A stretch of 64,000 nucleotides of DNA from Collinsella aerofaciens (GCF_015561195.1 NZ_JADMSU010000003.1:125465-189464); one strand, 5' to 3'. Positions 49,822-59,326 are shown, numbered from the stretch's first letter. The notes: generated by a model from the letters alone, not told the origin. Numbers and translations are program-made.

Positions 49822-51801
49822 TTAGTCAACTGGATTGAGCGCGTCGATCTGCGCAAGCCACAGACGCGAGCTGGCGTCACTCGGCATACGCCAATCGCCG
49901 CGCGGGCTGAGCGTCACCGAGCCCACCTTGGGACCGTCGGGCAGGCAGCTGCGCTTAAACTGCTGGGCAAAGAAGCGACGATAGAACGTACGCAGCCACG
50001 TGTGGACGGTCTTGGCGTCGTAGACGCCCTCGAAACTCTTGAGCGCCATGCGGTAGATCTTGCCCGGCTCAAAGCCAAAACGCAGCAGGTAATAGAGGAA
50101 GTAATCGTGCAGCTCGTACGGGCCCACCAAATCCTCGGTCTTCTGCGCAATCTCGCCGTCGCCCGTGGGCGGCAGAAGCTCGGGGGACACCGGCGTATCG
50201 AGGATGTCGAGCAAGACCTCGGCAATACGCCCGCCAAAGACATCAGCCGCGTAGCGTACCAGATGGCGCACAAGCGTCTTGGGCACGCTCGCGTTGACGG
50301 CGTACATGCTCATGTGGTCACCGTTATAGGTAGCCCAGCCGAGCGCCAGCTCCGACAGGTCGCCGGTGCCGATGACAAAGCCACCGGCCTGGTTGGCCAA
50401 ATCCATGAGGATCTGCGTACGCTCGCGGGCCTGGCTGTTCTCGTAGGTCACGTCCTGCACGGCCGGATCGTGCTCAATGTCCTTGAAGTGCTGATCCACG
50501 GCCGCGTGAATCGAAACCTCGCGGAAGCTCACGCCCAGGTCGCGGGCAAGCGACTCGGCATTCGACTTGGTACGATGCGTCGTGCCAAAACCTGGCATGG
50601 AGACCGCCGTGATACCCGTGCGCGGCAGCCCCAGCGCATCGAAGGCACGCACGGTCACAAGCAGTGCCAGCGTGGAGTCCAGGCCGCCTGAAAGACCGAT
50701 GACGGCCGCCTTGGTACCCGTATGGGCAAGACGGGTCTTGAGGCCCGCGGTCTGCAGGTCGAGGATGGTCTCGCAACGCTCGGCCAGGTCACCATGGTCG
50801 GCAGGCACGAAGGGCGCGCGGGGGAAGACACGGTCGATGTCGCAGGCGTCGCGCAGGACAGGCTCTTCGGCCAACACGCCCTCAAACGAAAACTCAACGG
50901 TTGTGGCCTCCGGCGCATCGTCCGCGCGCGTCCACGTCGTCGAGCGACAGCGCTCGGCAACCAGGCGGTCAAGGTCGACATCGGCAACCGCCATATCGCA
51001 AGTGAGGAGCTTCGTCGCGGCGAGCTTGGAGCCGTTTTCGTAGATAAGGTTCTCGCCCGCAAAGACCATATCGGTCGTGGACTCGCCCTCGCTCGCATCG
51101 GCGTAGGCATAGGCGCAGTACAGACGCGCACTCTGATTGGAGATAAGGCTGCGGCGGTAATCTGCCTTACCGATAATCTCGTCCGAGGCCGACGGGTTGA
51201 GAATCACCGTCGCACCGTCAAGCGCCATCTCGGTCGAAGGGGGTGCCGGCACCCACAGGTCCTCACAGATCTCAATACCGAGTACCAAATCCTCGGCGCC
51301 CTCATCGCAGCAGCGGTAGACAAGCCCCGAACCCAGCGGAACCGGACCCTGACCGGCAAATTCAAGCCAAACGGGATCGGTAGGTGCCGGAGCAAACCAA
51401 CGGCGCTCATAGAACTCGCCATAGTTGGGCAAATACTTCTTGGCCGTGAGGCCCAAAAGCTCGCCCGCGCAGCACACGGCGGCGCAGTTGTAGATATTCT
51501 CGGCAACCGCAACGGGAAGACCAATGGTAAAGACAATCGGCAGCTCACGAGTCTCGTCGAGGATATGCACCAGAGCAGCCTCGCAGGCATGCAGCAATGT
51601 GCGGTTATGGAACAGATCGGCCACGGTATAGCCGGTCAGGTTAAGCTCGGGCAGCACCAGCGCGCGAATGCCACGCTCGGCAGCATCGCGAACAGCCGCC
51701 AGCGCAACCTCGGCATTGCCCTCGACATCGGCGACGCGAATCCGCGGCGACGCCGCCGCCACGCGCAAAAAGCCATCAGACTGAGAAAGGTGAAGATTCA
51801 T
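49822..51801 (-). CDS. nadE: Glutamine-dependent NAD synthetase
   Basis: Amidates deamido-NAD with ammonia channelled from glutamine. The N-terminal nitrilase-like glutaminase domain (about 1-290) shows LPELNLTGYT (Glu), KKYLPNYGEFYE (Lys) and GIEICEDLW (Cys); the C-terminal synthetase domain has the ATP loop IGLSGGLDSTL and GTGDLSELALGW. At 659 residues it is the large, eukaryote-like form common in actinobacteria. GGGAG seven bases before the chosen ATG decides the start. Confidence 0.95.
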   Translation of the reverse strand: MNLHLSQSDGFLRVAAASPRIRVADVEGNAEVALAAVRDAAERGIRALVLPELNLTGYTVADLFHNRTLLHACEAALVHILDETRELPIVFTIGLPVAVAENIYNCAAVCCAGELLGLTAKKYLPNYGEFYERRWFAPAPTDPVWLEFAGQGPVPLGSGLVYRCCDEGAEDLVLGIEICEDLWVPAPPSTEMALDGATVILNPSASDEIIGKADYRRSLISNQSARLYCAYAYADASEGESTTDMVFAGENLIYENGSKLAATKLLTCDMAVADVDLDRLVAERCRSTTWTRADDAPEATTVEFSFEGVLAEEPVLRDACDIDRVFPRAPFVPADHGDLAERCETILDLQTAGLKTRLAHTGTKAAVIGLSGGLDSTLALLVTVRAFDALGLPRTGITAVSMPGFGTTHRTKSNAESLARDLGVSFREVSIHAAVDQHFKDIEHDPAVQDVTYENSQARERTQILMDLANQAGGFVIGTGDLSELALGWATYNGDHMSMYAVNASVPKTLVRHLVRYAADVFGGRIAEVLLDILDTPVSPELLPPTGDGEIAQKTEDLVGPYELHDYFLYYLLRFGFEPGKIYRMALKSFEGVYDAKTVHTWLRTFYRRFFAQQFKRSCLPDGPKVGSVTLSPRGDWRMPSDASSRLWLAQIDALNPVD

Positions 51802-52004
51802 AAGAATGCTCCCGTGCGTAGACGCCATTCACAACAATTAGCAAGCCCTATTGTAGTTCAACCGCCGGGTGCAACCGCACCCCACCAACTCGGTGAGCTA
51901 TTGATGAGTTGATGGTATCTGTTAAATGTCACGTACGATTCACATCTGGTGGGTACCCTGATGGCTACACGAAACGAAGCAGATTTACACCGGGAGGACC
52001 CCGT

Positions 52005-52949
52005 ATGACAACCAAGTACACCGACGCGCCGCGCACGCGCGTCATGACACCGGCCGCGCTCAACAACGGCGTGCACGAGAACCATTCCATCGGACAGACC
52101 ATGGCCATCGCGCCCAAAAAGGGCCTGTTCGACGACATTTCCATTCCCCAGATCGTCGCCGGCGCCGCAGCTGCCGCCACGAGCGTGGCGCTTGCTTCAA
52201 AGATCGGCATTGCCGGCTCGGTGATTGGTGCCGCTGTGAGCTCAGTCATCACTGTTGTGTCCTCGCAGGTCTATCGCCACTTTATCTCCGCCAGCGCCGA
52301 AGCAATCAAGAGCATGCACGCCGCTGTCGACTACCCTGCCGGCGCCTACGAGCCCGTTGAGCCCAATGTCGAGGAGCACCTGGGCGGCGCCGCGACTACG
52401 CAGGAGATGCGCCAGATTGCGGGGCGCGCGACCACGGCGCGCGTCGCCCCCAACAGCCTGCGCGCCAAGGCCGCTGCAGAGCGCAGCCAGACGCAAAAGA
52501 AGGTCATCGTCTTCTCGATCGCCATCGCCATCGTCGCGGTCATCGCCTGCGCCGGCGCCATCCTTATCACCACTGCCGGTGAGGGTCTGGGCGAGCGTCC
52601 CGAGCCAATCCTGTCGTCGCGCACGACCGAGCAAGACGCGGACAGCGCCGGCCAATCGCAAAGCCAGCCGAACGACTCACAGGCCAACTCCGCACCCACC
52701 GATTCTTCCTCGACCACCCCTGATCAGTCGCAAGGCACCGATTCCTCTTCGAACAGCGGCGGCACACAATCCGGAACGACCGACTCCAGCCAAACGAACG
52801 ACGGCTCTCAGCCGAGCACGGGTGACCAGACGAGCGGCAATACATCGAGTACGGGATCTACCGACAACGGCAACACCAACAGCTCGAGCGGAACCGCATC
52901 CGGCACGGCATCTGACAGCTCGAGCCAAGGCACGACATCGGGCAACTAA
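52005..52949 (+). CDS. Membrane protein with Ser/Thr-rich tail, unknown function
   Basis: A 314-residue protein with GGGAGGA ahead of the ATG. One hydrophobic, Ala/Ile-rich region (about residues 45-85) and a clear helix at about 165-190 (VIVFSIAIAIVAVIACAG) are followed by about 110 residues of Ser, Thr, Gly, Asn and Gln with no order, probably outside the cell. There is no LPxTG motif. I do not recognise the family. The tail is the kind of low-complexity sequence that could be glycosylated. Confidence 0.7.
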   Translation: MTTKYTDAPRTRVMTPAALNNGVHENHSIGQTMAIAPKKGLFDDISIPQIVAGAAAAATSVALASKIGIAGSVIGAAVSSVITVVSSQVYRHFISASAEAIKSMHAAVDYPAGAYEPVEPNVEEHLGGAATTQEMRQIAGRATTARVAPNSLRAKAAAERSQTQKKVIVFSIAIAIVAVIACAGAILITTAGEGLGERPEPILSSRTTEQDADSAGQSQSQPNDSQANSAPTDSSSTTPDQSQGTDSSSNSGGTQSGTTDSSQTNDGSQPSTGDQTSGNTSSTGSTDNGNTNSSSGTASGTASDSSSQGTTSGN

Positions 52950-52983
52950 GCACGTTTGTCTCTCACAGATAACCGACCTGCAT

Positions 52984-53020
52984 AACGGGCGCGAACCGGC
53001 AACGGTCGCGCCCGTTTGCT
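52984..53020 (+). terminator. Terminator after the Ser/Thr-rich protein gene
   Basis: AACGGGCGCGA pairs perfectly with TCGCGCCCGTT around ACCGGCAACGG and is followed by TGCTTTGG. Confidence 0.75.
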
Positions 53021-53087
53021 TTGGGCGCCGAGGTGGCAAGCCCTGCGCGATGGTAAGATGCTTTGGTGTGTAAAGAGGAGATTTGCC

Positions 53088-54374
53088 ATGAGCAAGACAA
53101 TAGTTAGGCCCACGCTTTCGCTGGGCAATCACATCTATCTGTATCGCCTGCTGCGCGATGCGATTGGATGCGGCAAGCAAACGTTTATGACGCAGGTCGA
53201 GGAGGCGCTCGCCGCTGGCGATATGACTGCTTATGACCTGGGCTTCGAGTCCACGCGCGAGCTGCTCGAGGAACTCGACGACTGTATTAAGCTGACCGTC
53301 TTTAAGGGCGGTCGCCTGTATGCCACCGTCATCGCCAACGATGCCTGGGATGCCGCCCTTGCCAAGGGCGAGGACAAGCCCAAGGCAGCCAAGGGAGCCA
53401 AGCAGTCCTACAAAAAGAAAAAGCGCGGCGAGAAGGACCTCAAGGCCGTGCGCCCCAAGCACGTTAAGCGCGCCGAGCCCGAGCCCGTGGTTGAAGCTGT
53501 GCCGAAGCCCGAGCCCGAGACAGAGATCGAAGTCGCTATTGAGGTAGCAGCAGAAGCCGAAACCGAAATCGCCGCCACGACCGATCCCGAAGTCATATCC
53601 GAGCAGGAAGCCACTGCGGAGCTCAACGAAGCGCCCAAGTCGACAACCGAAGAAGCCGCTAACCAACCTGAGACGTCTGCGTTCCAAAACAGCGATGTCT
53701 TTGGCGACGAGCCTAAGGACGATCAGCCCGACGAGCCCGCCGATCAAGGCGCTACCGAGTCGGCGCCGGAGCCCGAGACGCCGCAGCCCGCAATCTCGCT
53801 CACGGTCGTCTATGACCCCGAGAACGCAAACGCTGGCATCACCACCATGGCATCCACGCCCATCGAGGCAAAGTCGTCTGTCGAGGCAGAGGACGCCCCG
53901 CAGGCCGATGCCAAAACCGAGACTGAAAACACATCCGTCTCCGTGGAACCGACAGATTCCGCAGTTAAGCCGGAACCGGTGCCTGAGTCTGCACCCGTCA
54001 TCGAGTCCGCATCCGCACCTGTCTATGACCAGATTCCCGCACCGGCACCGGCTCCGGTCCCCGCTGCAGTACCGACCATCCCCGAGGACTTCCCTATCGA
54101 TTTCGCAACCGAAGTCTTCTGCCCCGGCCCGCTTCTGCACCAGTTGTCGACCTATCTCCCCTACGGCGCCGACACGCTCGGCATCGTCGGCGAGTACTAC
54201 TGGATCGCCCGCGAGCGCGGTACCATCGAGGCCGCGCGAAACCGCGCAAGCTTCCCCCTGCGCTACACGCAGGCCGGCGAGCGCCACGAAGTCACCGTGC
54301 GCATCCGCCGCAACACCACCGGAGGCCTCGGAGCCACCTGGACCATCGACAAGGTTGAATCTTCTGCCGAGTAG
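53088..54374 (+). CDS. Uncharacterised two-domain protein, possible LOTUS-like N-terminus
   Basis: A 428-residue protein with AGAGGAGA before the ATG. Residues 1 to about 90 form a compact domain (IYLYRLLRDAIGCGKQTF and the later GFESTRELLEELDDCIKL) whose pattern resembles OST-HTH/LOTUS RNA-binding domains; this is tentative. A lysine-rich patch (about 105-130) and a long acidic Pro/Glu linker (130-330) lead to a C-terminal domain of about 95 residues (FCPGPLLHQLSTYLPYGADT and onward) that I do not recognise. It stands alone between two terminators. Confidence 0.7.
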   Translation: MSKTIVRPTLSLGNHIYLYRLLRDAIGCGKQTFMTQVEEALAAGDMTAYDLGFESTRELLEELDDCIKLTVFKGGRLYATVIANDAWDAALAKGEDKPKAAKGAKQSYKKKKRGEKDLKAVRPKHVKRAEPEPVVEAVPKPEPETEIEVAIEVAAEAETEIAATTDPEVISEQEATAELNEAPKSTTEEAANQPETSAFQNSDVFGDEPKDDQPDEPADQGATESAPEPETPQPAISLTVVYDPENANAGITTMASTPIEAKSSVEAEDAPQADAKTETENTSVSVEPTDSAVKPEPVPESAPVIESASAPVYDQIPAPAPAPVPAAVPTIPEDFPIDFATEVFCPGPLLHQLSTYLPYGADTLGIVGEYYWIARERGTIEAARNRASFPLRYTQAGERHEVTVRIRRNTTGGLGATWTIDKVESSAE

Positions 54375-54378
54375 CAAA

Positions 54379-54413
54379 AAGGGACGATAACCCTCAAGGT
54401 TATCGTCCCTTTC
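54379..54413. terminator. Bidirectional terminator
   Basis: AAAGGGACGATAACC pairs perfectly with GGTTATCGTCCCTTT around CTCAA. It separates two converging genes and has T-rich ends on both strands. Confidence 0.9.
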
Positions 54414-54435
54414 TCGTTAGGTCACCTGAGCTCGA

Positions 54436-56115
54436 TTAATCGCGCGTGAGCTTGCGGTGAATACGATGCGGCTGGGCTGCGTCCTCGCCCAGCCGCTCGA
54501 TACGGTTGGCCTGATAGGCCTCGAAGTTGCCCTCAAACCAATACCAGTTGCCCGGGTTCTCGTCGGTGCCCTCCCACGCCAGAATGTGCGTGGCGACGCG
54601 GTCCAGGAACATACGGTCGTGGCTAATGACCACCGAGCAGCCCGGGAACTCGAGCAGCGCCGCCTCGAGCGAGGACAGCGTCTCGACGTCGAGGTCGTTC
54701 GTGGGCTCGTCGAGGAGCAGCAGGTTGCCGCCCTGCTTGAGCGTAAGCGCCAAGTTCAGACGATTGCGCTCGCCACCGGAGAGTACGCCAGCGCGCTTCT
54801 GCTGGTCCTGGCCCTTAAAGCCAAAGCTCGCCACATAAGCACGGCTCGGAACCTCGGTCTCGCCGACCATCATGTGGTCCAAGCCGTCCGAGACGACCTC
54901 CCACAGGTTCTTATCGGGGTCGATGCCGGAACGGTTCTGGTCGACATAGGAGATCTTGACGGTCTCGCCCACCTCGAGCTCGCCCGAAGTCAGCGGCTCC
55001 AAGCCCACAATCGTCTTGAACAGCGTGGTCTTACCGACACCGTTGGGGCCGATGACGCCCACGATGCCGTTGCGCGGCAGGGTGAACGATAGGTCATCGA
55101 TGAGCACGCGACCGTCGAACTCCTTGTGCAGGTGATGGGCCTCGAGCACCTTGTTGCCCAGACGCGGTCCCACGGGGATGCGGATGTCGGTCCAGTCGAG
55201 CTTCTGGCTTGCGCGGGCCTCGGCCTCCATCTCCTCGTAGCGAGCCAGACGGGCCTTGTTCTTGGCCTGGCGAGCCTTGGGCGAGCTACGTACCCACTCG
55301 AGCTCGGCCTCCATGCGCTTGGCGAGCTTGGCATCGCGGTTACCCTGAGCCTCGATACGGGCGGCCTTGGTCTCCAGATACGTGGAGTAGTTGCCCTTGT
55401 AGGGATAAAGGTGACCGCGGTCGACCTCGCAGATCCACTCGGCAACGTTATCCAAGAAGTAGCGATCGTGCGTGACGGCAAGCACCGCGCCCTGATAGTT
55501 GTGCAGGAAGTGCTCGAGCCACAGGATCGACTCAGCGTCCAGGTGGTTCGTGGGCTCGTCGAGCAGCAGCAGGTCGGGAGCCTCGAGCAGCAGCTTGCAC
55601 AGGGCCACGCGACGGCGCTCGCCGCCAGAGAGCACGTTAACCGGCATGTCAGAATCGGGCAGCTGCAGGGCGTCCATGGCCTGGCCGAGCTTGGAATCGA
55701 TATCCCAGCCGTCGGCGGCATCGATCTCGTCCTGGAGCTTGCCCATCTCGGCCATGAGGGCGTCCATGTCGCAATCCGGGTCGCACATCTCCTCGCCGAT
55801 CTTGTTGAAGCGATCGACCTTGGCGATCATATCGCCAAACGCCATGCGCACGTTCTCGATGACGGTCTTGTCGTCGTCGAGCGGCGGCTCCTGCTGCAGG
55901 ATGCCCACGGTGTAGCCGGGAGTGAGCCTGGCATCGCCGTTGGAGACCTCCTCGATACCGGCCATGATCTTGAGCAGGGTCGACTTGCCCATACCGTTGG
56001 GGCCCACGACGCCGATCTTGGCACCGGGGTAGAAGCTCAGGGTCACGTCGTCAAGGATCACCTTGTCGCCATGGGCCTTACGAGCCTGATACATCTGGTA
56101 GATAAACTCCGCCAT
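54436..56115 (-). CDS. ettA: Energy-dependent translational throttle protein EttA
   Basis: An ABC-F ATPase of 559 residues that binds the ribosomal E site and gates the first peptide bonds according to ATP level. Domain 1 has Walker A GVVGPNGMGKST and signature LSGGERRR; domain 2 has GPNGVGKTT and LSGGERNR. The linker between the domains and the arm segment (HNYQGAVLAVTHDRYFLDNV and after) fit EttA rather than transport ATPases. There is no membrane segment. The ribosome site is AAAGGAT, rather far from the ATG. Confidence 0.95.
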   Translation of the reverse strand: MAEFIYQMYQARKAHGDKVILDDVTLSFYPGAKIGVVGPNGMGKSTLLKIMAGIEEVSNGDARLTPGYTVGILQQEPPLDDDKTVIENVRMAFGDMIAKVDRFNKIGEEMCDPDCDMDALMAEMGKLQDEIDAADGWDIDSKLGQAMDALQLPDSDMPVNVLSGGERRRVALCKLLLEAPDLLLLDEPTNHLDAESILWLEHFLHNYQGAVLAVTHDRYFLDNVAEWICEVDRGHLYPYKGNYSTYLETKAARIEAQGNRDAKLAKRMEAELEWVRSSPKARQAKNKARLARYEEMEAEARASQKLDWTDIRIPVGPRLGNKVLEAHHLHKEFDGRVLIDDLSFTLPRNGIVGVIGPNGVGKTTLFKTIVGLEPLTSGELEVGETVKISYVDQNRSGIDPDKNLWEVVSDGLDHMMVGETEVPSRAYVASFGFKGQDQQKRAGVLSGGERNRLNLALTLKQGGNLLLLDEPTNDLDVETLSSLEAALLEFPGCSVVISHDRMFLDRVATHILAWEGTDENPGNWYWFEGNFEAYQANRIERLGEDAAQPHRIHRKLTRD

Positions 56116-56300
56116 TTGCCTGTTTTATCCTTTCTACCTGCTGTTTCCCTATTCTTGTTTTCGTTTTAGTGGAAACGAAACGAGGTAACCAGCTCTGAAA
56201 TTTAACGAAAAAGGGGCATGGTTGCCCACACCCCCTAATACTACCTGGGAAAAGTCCCCCGGAACACACTATGAACTGCGTACGCTAGTTTTCCGCAACC

Positions 56301-57005
56301 TTAGCGAACGGCTCGCTGCGATTTGCGCCACAGCAGATACGAATAGACGTAGGCAGCTCCAGCCGAACCAAACGCCAGCACCGCAATCACCGCGGCGACG
56401 ACTTCACTCGAAAGCACGCTACCCGCCACGCCCATTACGATGAGGCCAATGCCCAACACCATAAAGCAGGCACCGCCAAAGCGCTGCGTACGGCGCCAGT
56501 TCTCGGGATCGGCAAGCGCCCAGGGCGTCTTGATACCGAGCGTATAGTTCTGCTTCACACGCGGCAAGTAGTTGCCTACGCCGATGAACAGCAAACCGAT
56601 AGCACCGGAAATCAGCACGTTGACCGAACCGACCGCCGGCACCACGCCCCAGACCGTAAGCTCACCCAACCAGCTTATGGCACACATGAACAAGGTGAAG
56701 GCGATTACGAAGCCCTGATAGAACTTGCCGGAGGTTCGATATGCCTCACCTTTGGGATCGATGCGCGGCACCACGCAGAACATTGCGAGAAGCGCCAGAG
56801 GCAGCACGCCGAGCGCGGAGGCCATCCAGCTAGGGCCCCAACCGTCGACGGCGCCGTTCGCGCCCCAGTGCGTGGGAATCTGCGCAGGCAAGCTCGGCAT
56901 CACTATCAGATGCGCTGCGACATTGGCGACGCATAGAGCGACCAGCGCAATCCACACGCGCGACGATACCCCCGTGGCGTGAATGCCCTTGTTTTCGTTA
57001 TTCAT
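56301..57005 (-). CDS. SdpI/DUF1648-family membrane protein
   Basis: A 234-residue protein with about six helices. The segment LPAQIPTHWGANGAVDGWG matches DUF1648, and the C-terminal part with NYLPRVKQNYTLGIKTPWA is the SdpI-type repeat. In Bacillus subtilis SdpI gives immunity to the SdpC toxin and sequesters its ArsR-type repressor SdpR. Here an ArsR gene overlaps its start by eight bases. ATG 57005 was chosen since AAGG lies eight bases upstream. Confidence 0.85.
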   Translation of the reverse strand: MNNENKGIHATGVSSRVWIALVALCVANVAAHLIVMPSLPAQIPTHWGANGAVDGWGPSWMASALGVLPLALLAMFCVVPRIDPKGEAYRTSGKFYQGFVIAFTLFMCAISWLGELTVWGVVPAVGSVNVLISGAIGLLFIGVGNYLPRVKQNYTLGIKTPWALADPENWRRTQRFGGACFMVLGIGLIVMGVAGSVLSSEVVAAVIAVLAFGSAGAAYVYSYLLWRKSQRAVR

Positions 57006-57276
57006 CCTCATCACCTTCAGTGTTTGTAAAGCCCATAAACCAACCGATCAAGTCCTGCATGACGGTGGTGTTTAAGCTGTATACGATGTTTTGACCATGG
57101 CGCTCATCGGTCACCAACCCGGCGTTTTTGAGCGTTGCCAAATGATGGCTGAGGGACGGCTTGCTGATGTCAAAATGCTCGGCAAGCTCCCCTGCCGTGC
57201 GGTTGCCCTCGCGCAGCAGCTCCAAAATGCGCCGCCGCGTTGGATCCGCCAGTGCCTTAAATCCCTCTCCCGGCAT
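56998..57276 (-). CDS. ArsR-family repressor, SdpR-like
   Basis: A 92-residue winged-helix repressor: FKALADPTRRRILELLREG, then HFDISKPSLSHHLATLKNAG as the recognition helix region. It lacks the Cys metal site of metal-sensing ArsR proteins, as SdpR does. AGGAGG stands four bases before the ATG. It is the first gene of a coupled pair with the SdpI-like protein and probably represses this promoter. Confidence 0.9.
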   Translation of the reverse strand: MPGEGFKALADPTRRRILELLREGNRTAGELAEHFDISKPSLSHHLATLKNAGLVTDERHGQNIVYSLNTTVMQDLIGWFMGFTNTEGDEDE

Positions 57277-57397
57277 AGAACCTCCTCTCACTATCTTTCA
57301 CGACGCGCACACTATACTCGATATTTAGATGCTTGTCTAATTGTCTAATTCCGTAGCATCTATAGAACATTCGTTCGTATTTAGCTACAATGGAAGC

Positions 57398-57621
57398 TGA
57401 AGCAGATGGGCCAGCTCCCTCTACCCAAGAAGGAGATGGACTATGAGTATTGACGATGTCCTGACGTTGTTATTGCTTGTAATCGCGGCTGTGGAGCTCG
57501 GCATCCACATTGGAGGTCGAATGAAATAGCCGCCCCCGCATAATGCGAAGACGGCCACTTCTCACGCTACAAACGTGTTTCGGAGTTGGCTAACCCGCGG
57601 CAACGGGTGCCATCTGCTTCA
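57398..57621 (+). other. Small-ORF transcript with complementary 5' and 3' regions
   Basis: TGAAGCAGATGG (57398-57409) upstream of the 28-codon gene is perfectly complementary to CCATCTGCTTCA (57610-57621) downstream of it. A TACAAT at 57386-57391 is a possible -10. Long-range pairing of 5' and 3' ends is a known feature of type I toxin mRNAs, so this may be a toxin transcript; no antisense RNA promoter could be assigned. Confidence 0.4.
57443..57529 (+). CDS. Hydrophobic 28-residue peptide
   Basis: AAGGAGA, six bases, then ATG and 28 codons: MSIDDVLTLLLLVIAAVELG followed by IHIGGRMK. A single membrane helix with an acidic N-end and basic C-end. The ribosome site is strong. It resembles in size and shape holin-like type I toxins and small regulatory membrane peptides; I cannot match it to a named family. 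Confidence 0.6.
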   Translation: MSIDDVLTLLLLVIAAVELGIHIGGRMK

Positions 57622-57737
57622 ATCTTATGCGAATCCCTGCCTCATTTCAACAAACGCCGAGGGCTCAAATGGAATCGCGATAATACCTATAATGGCGATA
57701 GTTAAAACATGAATCGCTTCCCCATCGGAGGATATCT

Positions 57738-58529
57738 ATGGCCGAAACTGCTGCACTCGTCGAGACGCGCGATACCAAGCTCGAAATCATCATGGGCCGC
57801 GAGGCACTCGACAAGCTCGCCGATGCCACGGTGCTGGTACTCGGCTGCGGAGGTGTGGGCTCCAACTGCTGCGAGGCACTTGCCCGCGGCGGCATCGGGC
57901 ATTTTGTGATTCTGGACAAGGACATCATCGCGCCCAGCAATATCAATCGCCAGTCCATCGCCTTTCACAGCACCGTCGGCAAGCGCAAGGTTGACGTGAT
58001 GGAAGCCATGATCCACGATATCAATCCCGCCGCCACCGTTATCAAACGCACCGAATACCTGCTGAGCGACAACATCGATGAGTTCTTTGCGAGCGTTTTG
58101 GAGCAGACGGGCGGCAAGCTCGACTACGTCGTCGATGCCATCGACACCATTTCGGCAAAGCTTACCATTGCCAAATATGCTCAGGACCATGGCATTCGTT
58201 TGGTTAGCTCCATGGGCGGGGCCAACAAGCTCCATCCCGAGTGCCTCCGCTTTGCCGACATCTTCGATACGGTACGTGACCCCATGAGCCGCATTATGCG
58301 CAAAGAATGCAAGAAGCGCGGCATCAAGAGCCTGCACGTACTGTTTAGCTGCGAGGAATCGGTTAAGACCCAGCCCCGCGACCCGTCCAACATCCACGAG
58401 CGCACCGAGCTGGGAACCGCGAGCTTTATGCCGCCCATCATGGGCCAGATGATTGCCGGCGAGGTTATCCGCCAGATTAGCGGGCGCGGGTGCGAGCGCG
58501 TGCGCGCCGATGGCCAGCGCCTAGATTAA
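57738..58529 (+). CDS. tcdA: tRNA threonylcarbamoyladenosine dehydratase
   Basis: E1-like ThiF-family enzyme of 263 residues that converts t6A to its cyclic form at tRNA position 37 with ATP. The nucleotide loop VLVLGCGGVGSNCCEALARGG is visible in part as GCGGVGSN; DKDIIAPSNINRQ and the C-terminal NIHERTELGTASFMPP segments fit TcdA/YgdL. GGAGG precedes the ATG, and a TATAAT box lies at about 57691. The TatD gene follows 14 bases later. Confidence 0.9.
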   Translation: MAETAALVETRDTKLEIIMGREALDKLADATVLVLGCGGVGSNCCEALARGGIGHFVILDKDIIAPSNINRQSIAFHSTVGKRKVDVMEAMIHDINPAATVIKRTEYLLSDNIDEFFASVLEQTGGKLDYVVDAIDTISAKLTIAKYAQDHGIRLVSSMGGANKLHPECLRFADIFDTVRDPMSRIMRKECKKRGIKSLHVLFSCEESVKTQPRDPSNIHERTELGTASFMPPIMGQMIAGEVIRQISGRGCERVRADGQRLD

Positions 58530-58543
58530 CGAGGCGTGCCGCA

Positions 58544-59326
58544 ATGACACCGCAGTTATTTGACGCGCATTGCCACCTTGATTTAATGGCTCGCCCGGAC
58601 GCCGTTGCCGATGAGGCGACGACGCTGGGCCTGAGTCTATTTGACTGCGGCGTCGATCCGCGCGACTTTGCGCGCGCCAAGAAGCGCGCTTGCAACCGTT
58701 CAAATATCTTTGCCGGAATCGGTCTCCATCCCTGGTGGCTTGCCGACGGGCGATGCGGAACCGCCGAAATCAATCTGCTTTGCGAGGTCGCTGCGCAAGA
58801 GCGCTTAATTGGCGAGGTTGGACTCGACTTTTCCGCGCGCTTTGCCGGAAGCGAGCCGCTACAAATACAGGCATTTGACCGGCTCTGCGATGCACTCGTG
58901 CAGCACCCTCTCGCCGGGCGCGTGATATCAATTCACGCTGTTCGTTCGGCAGGAACCGTACTGGACGCCCTTGAGTCATATGGATTACTCACCCTAAGCC
59001 CCAACTCCCCCGCCATCATCTTCCACTGGTTTAGCGGCACCTCGAACGAGTTCGTCCGCGCGCGAAACGCAGGCTGCTATTTTTCCGTGAACGAGCGGAT
59101 GCTCGCTACCAAGCGCGGTCGTGAATACGCCCGACAGATCCCACTCGACCGTCTGCTGCTCGAAACCGACGCTCCAGCCGAACCGCAAGCAGATGCAAGC
59201 GCGCGACAGCTCATCACATCGCTAAAAAGCGCCTCCCCGCACATCGCCGAACTTAAAAACTGCGTCGTGGAGAGCGCCGAATCGATCGTTTTGGAAAATT
59301 CGCGCTTCATATTTGACTTCCGCTGA
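58544..59326 (+). CDS. TatD-family metal-dependent hydrolase
   Basis: A 260-residue TIM-barrel hydrolase with the metal motif FDAHCHLD at the N-terminus, GIGLHPWW, GEVGLDF and the LLLETDAPAE motif. It is probably a DNase or another phosphoesterase. It is shorter and more divergent than typical TatD in its middle part. GAGG lies upstream of the ATG, 14 bases after tcdA, so the two form an operon. Confidence 0.85.
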   Translation: MTPQLFDAHCHLDLMARPDAVADEATTLGLSLFDCGVDPRDFARAKKRACNRSNIFAGIGLHPWWLADGRCGTAEINLLCEVAAQERLIGEVGLDFSARFAGSEPLQIQAFDRLCDALVQHPLAGRVISIHAVRSAGTVLDALESYGLLTLSPNSPAIIFHWFSGTSNEFVRARNAGCYFSVNERMLATKRGREYARQIPLDRLLLETDAPAEPQADASARQLITSLKSASPHIAELKNCVVESAESIVLENSRFIFDFR

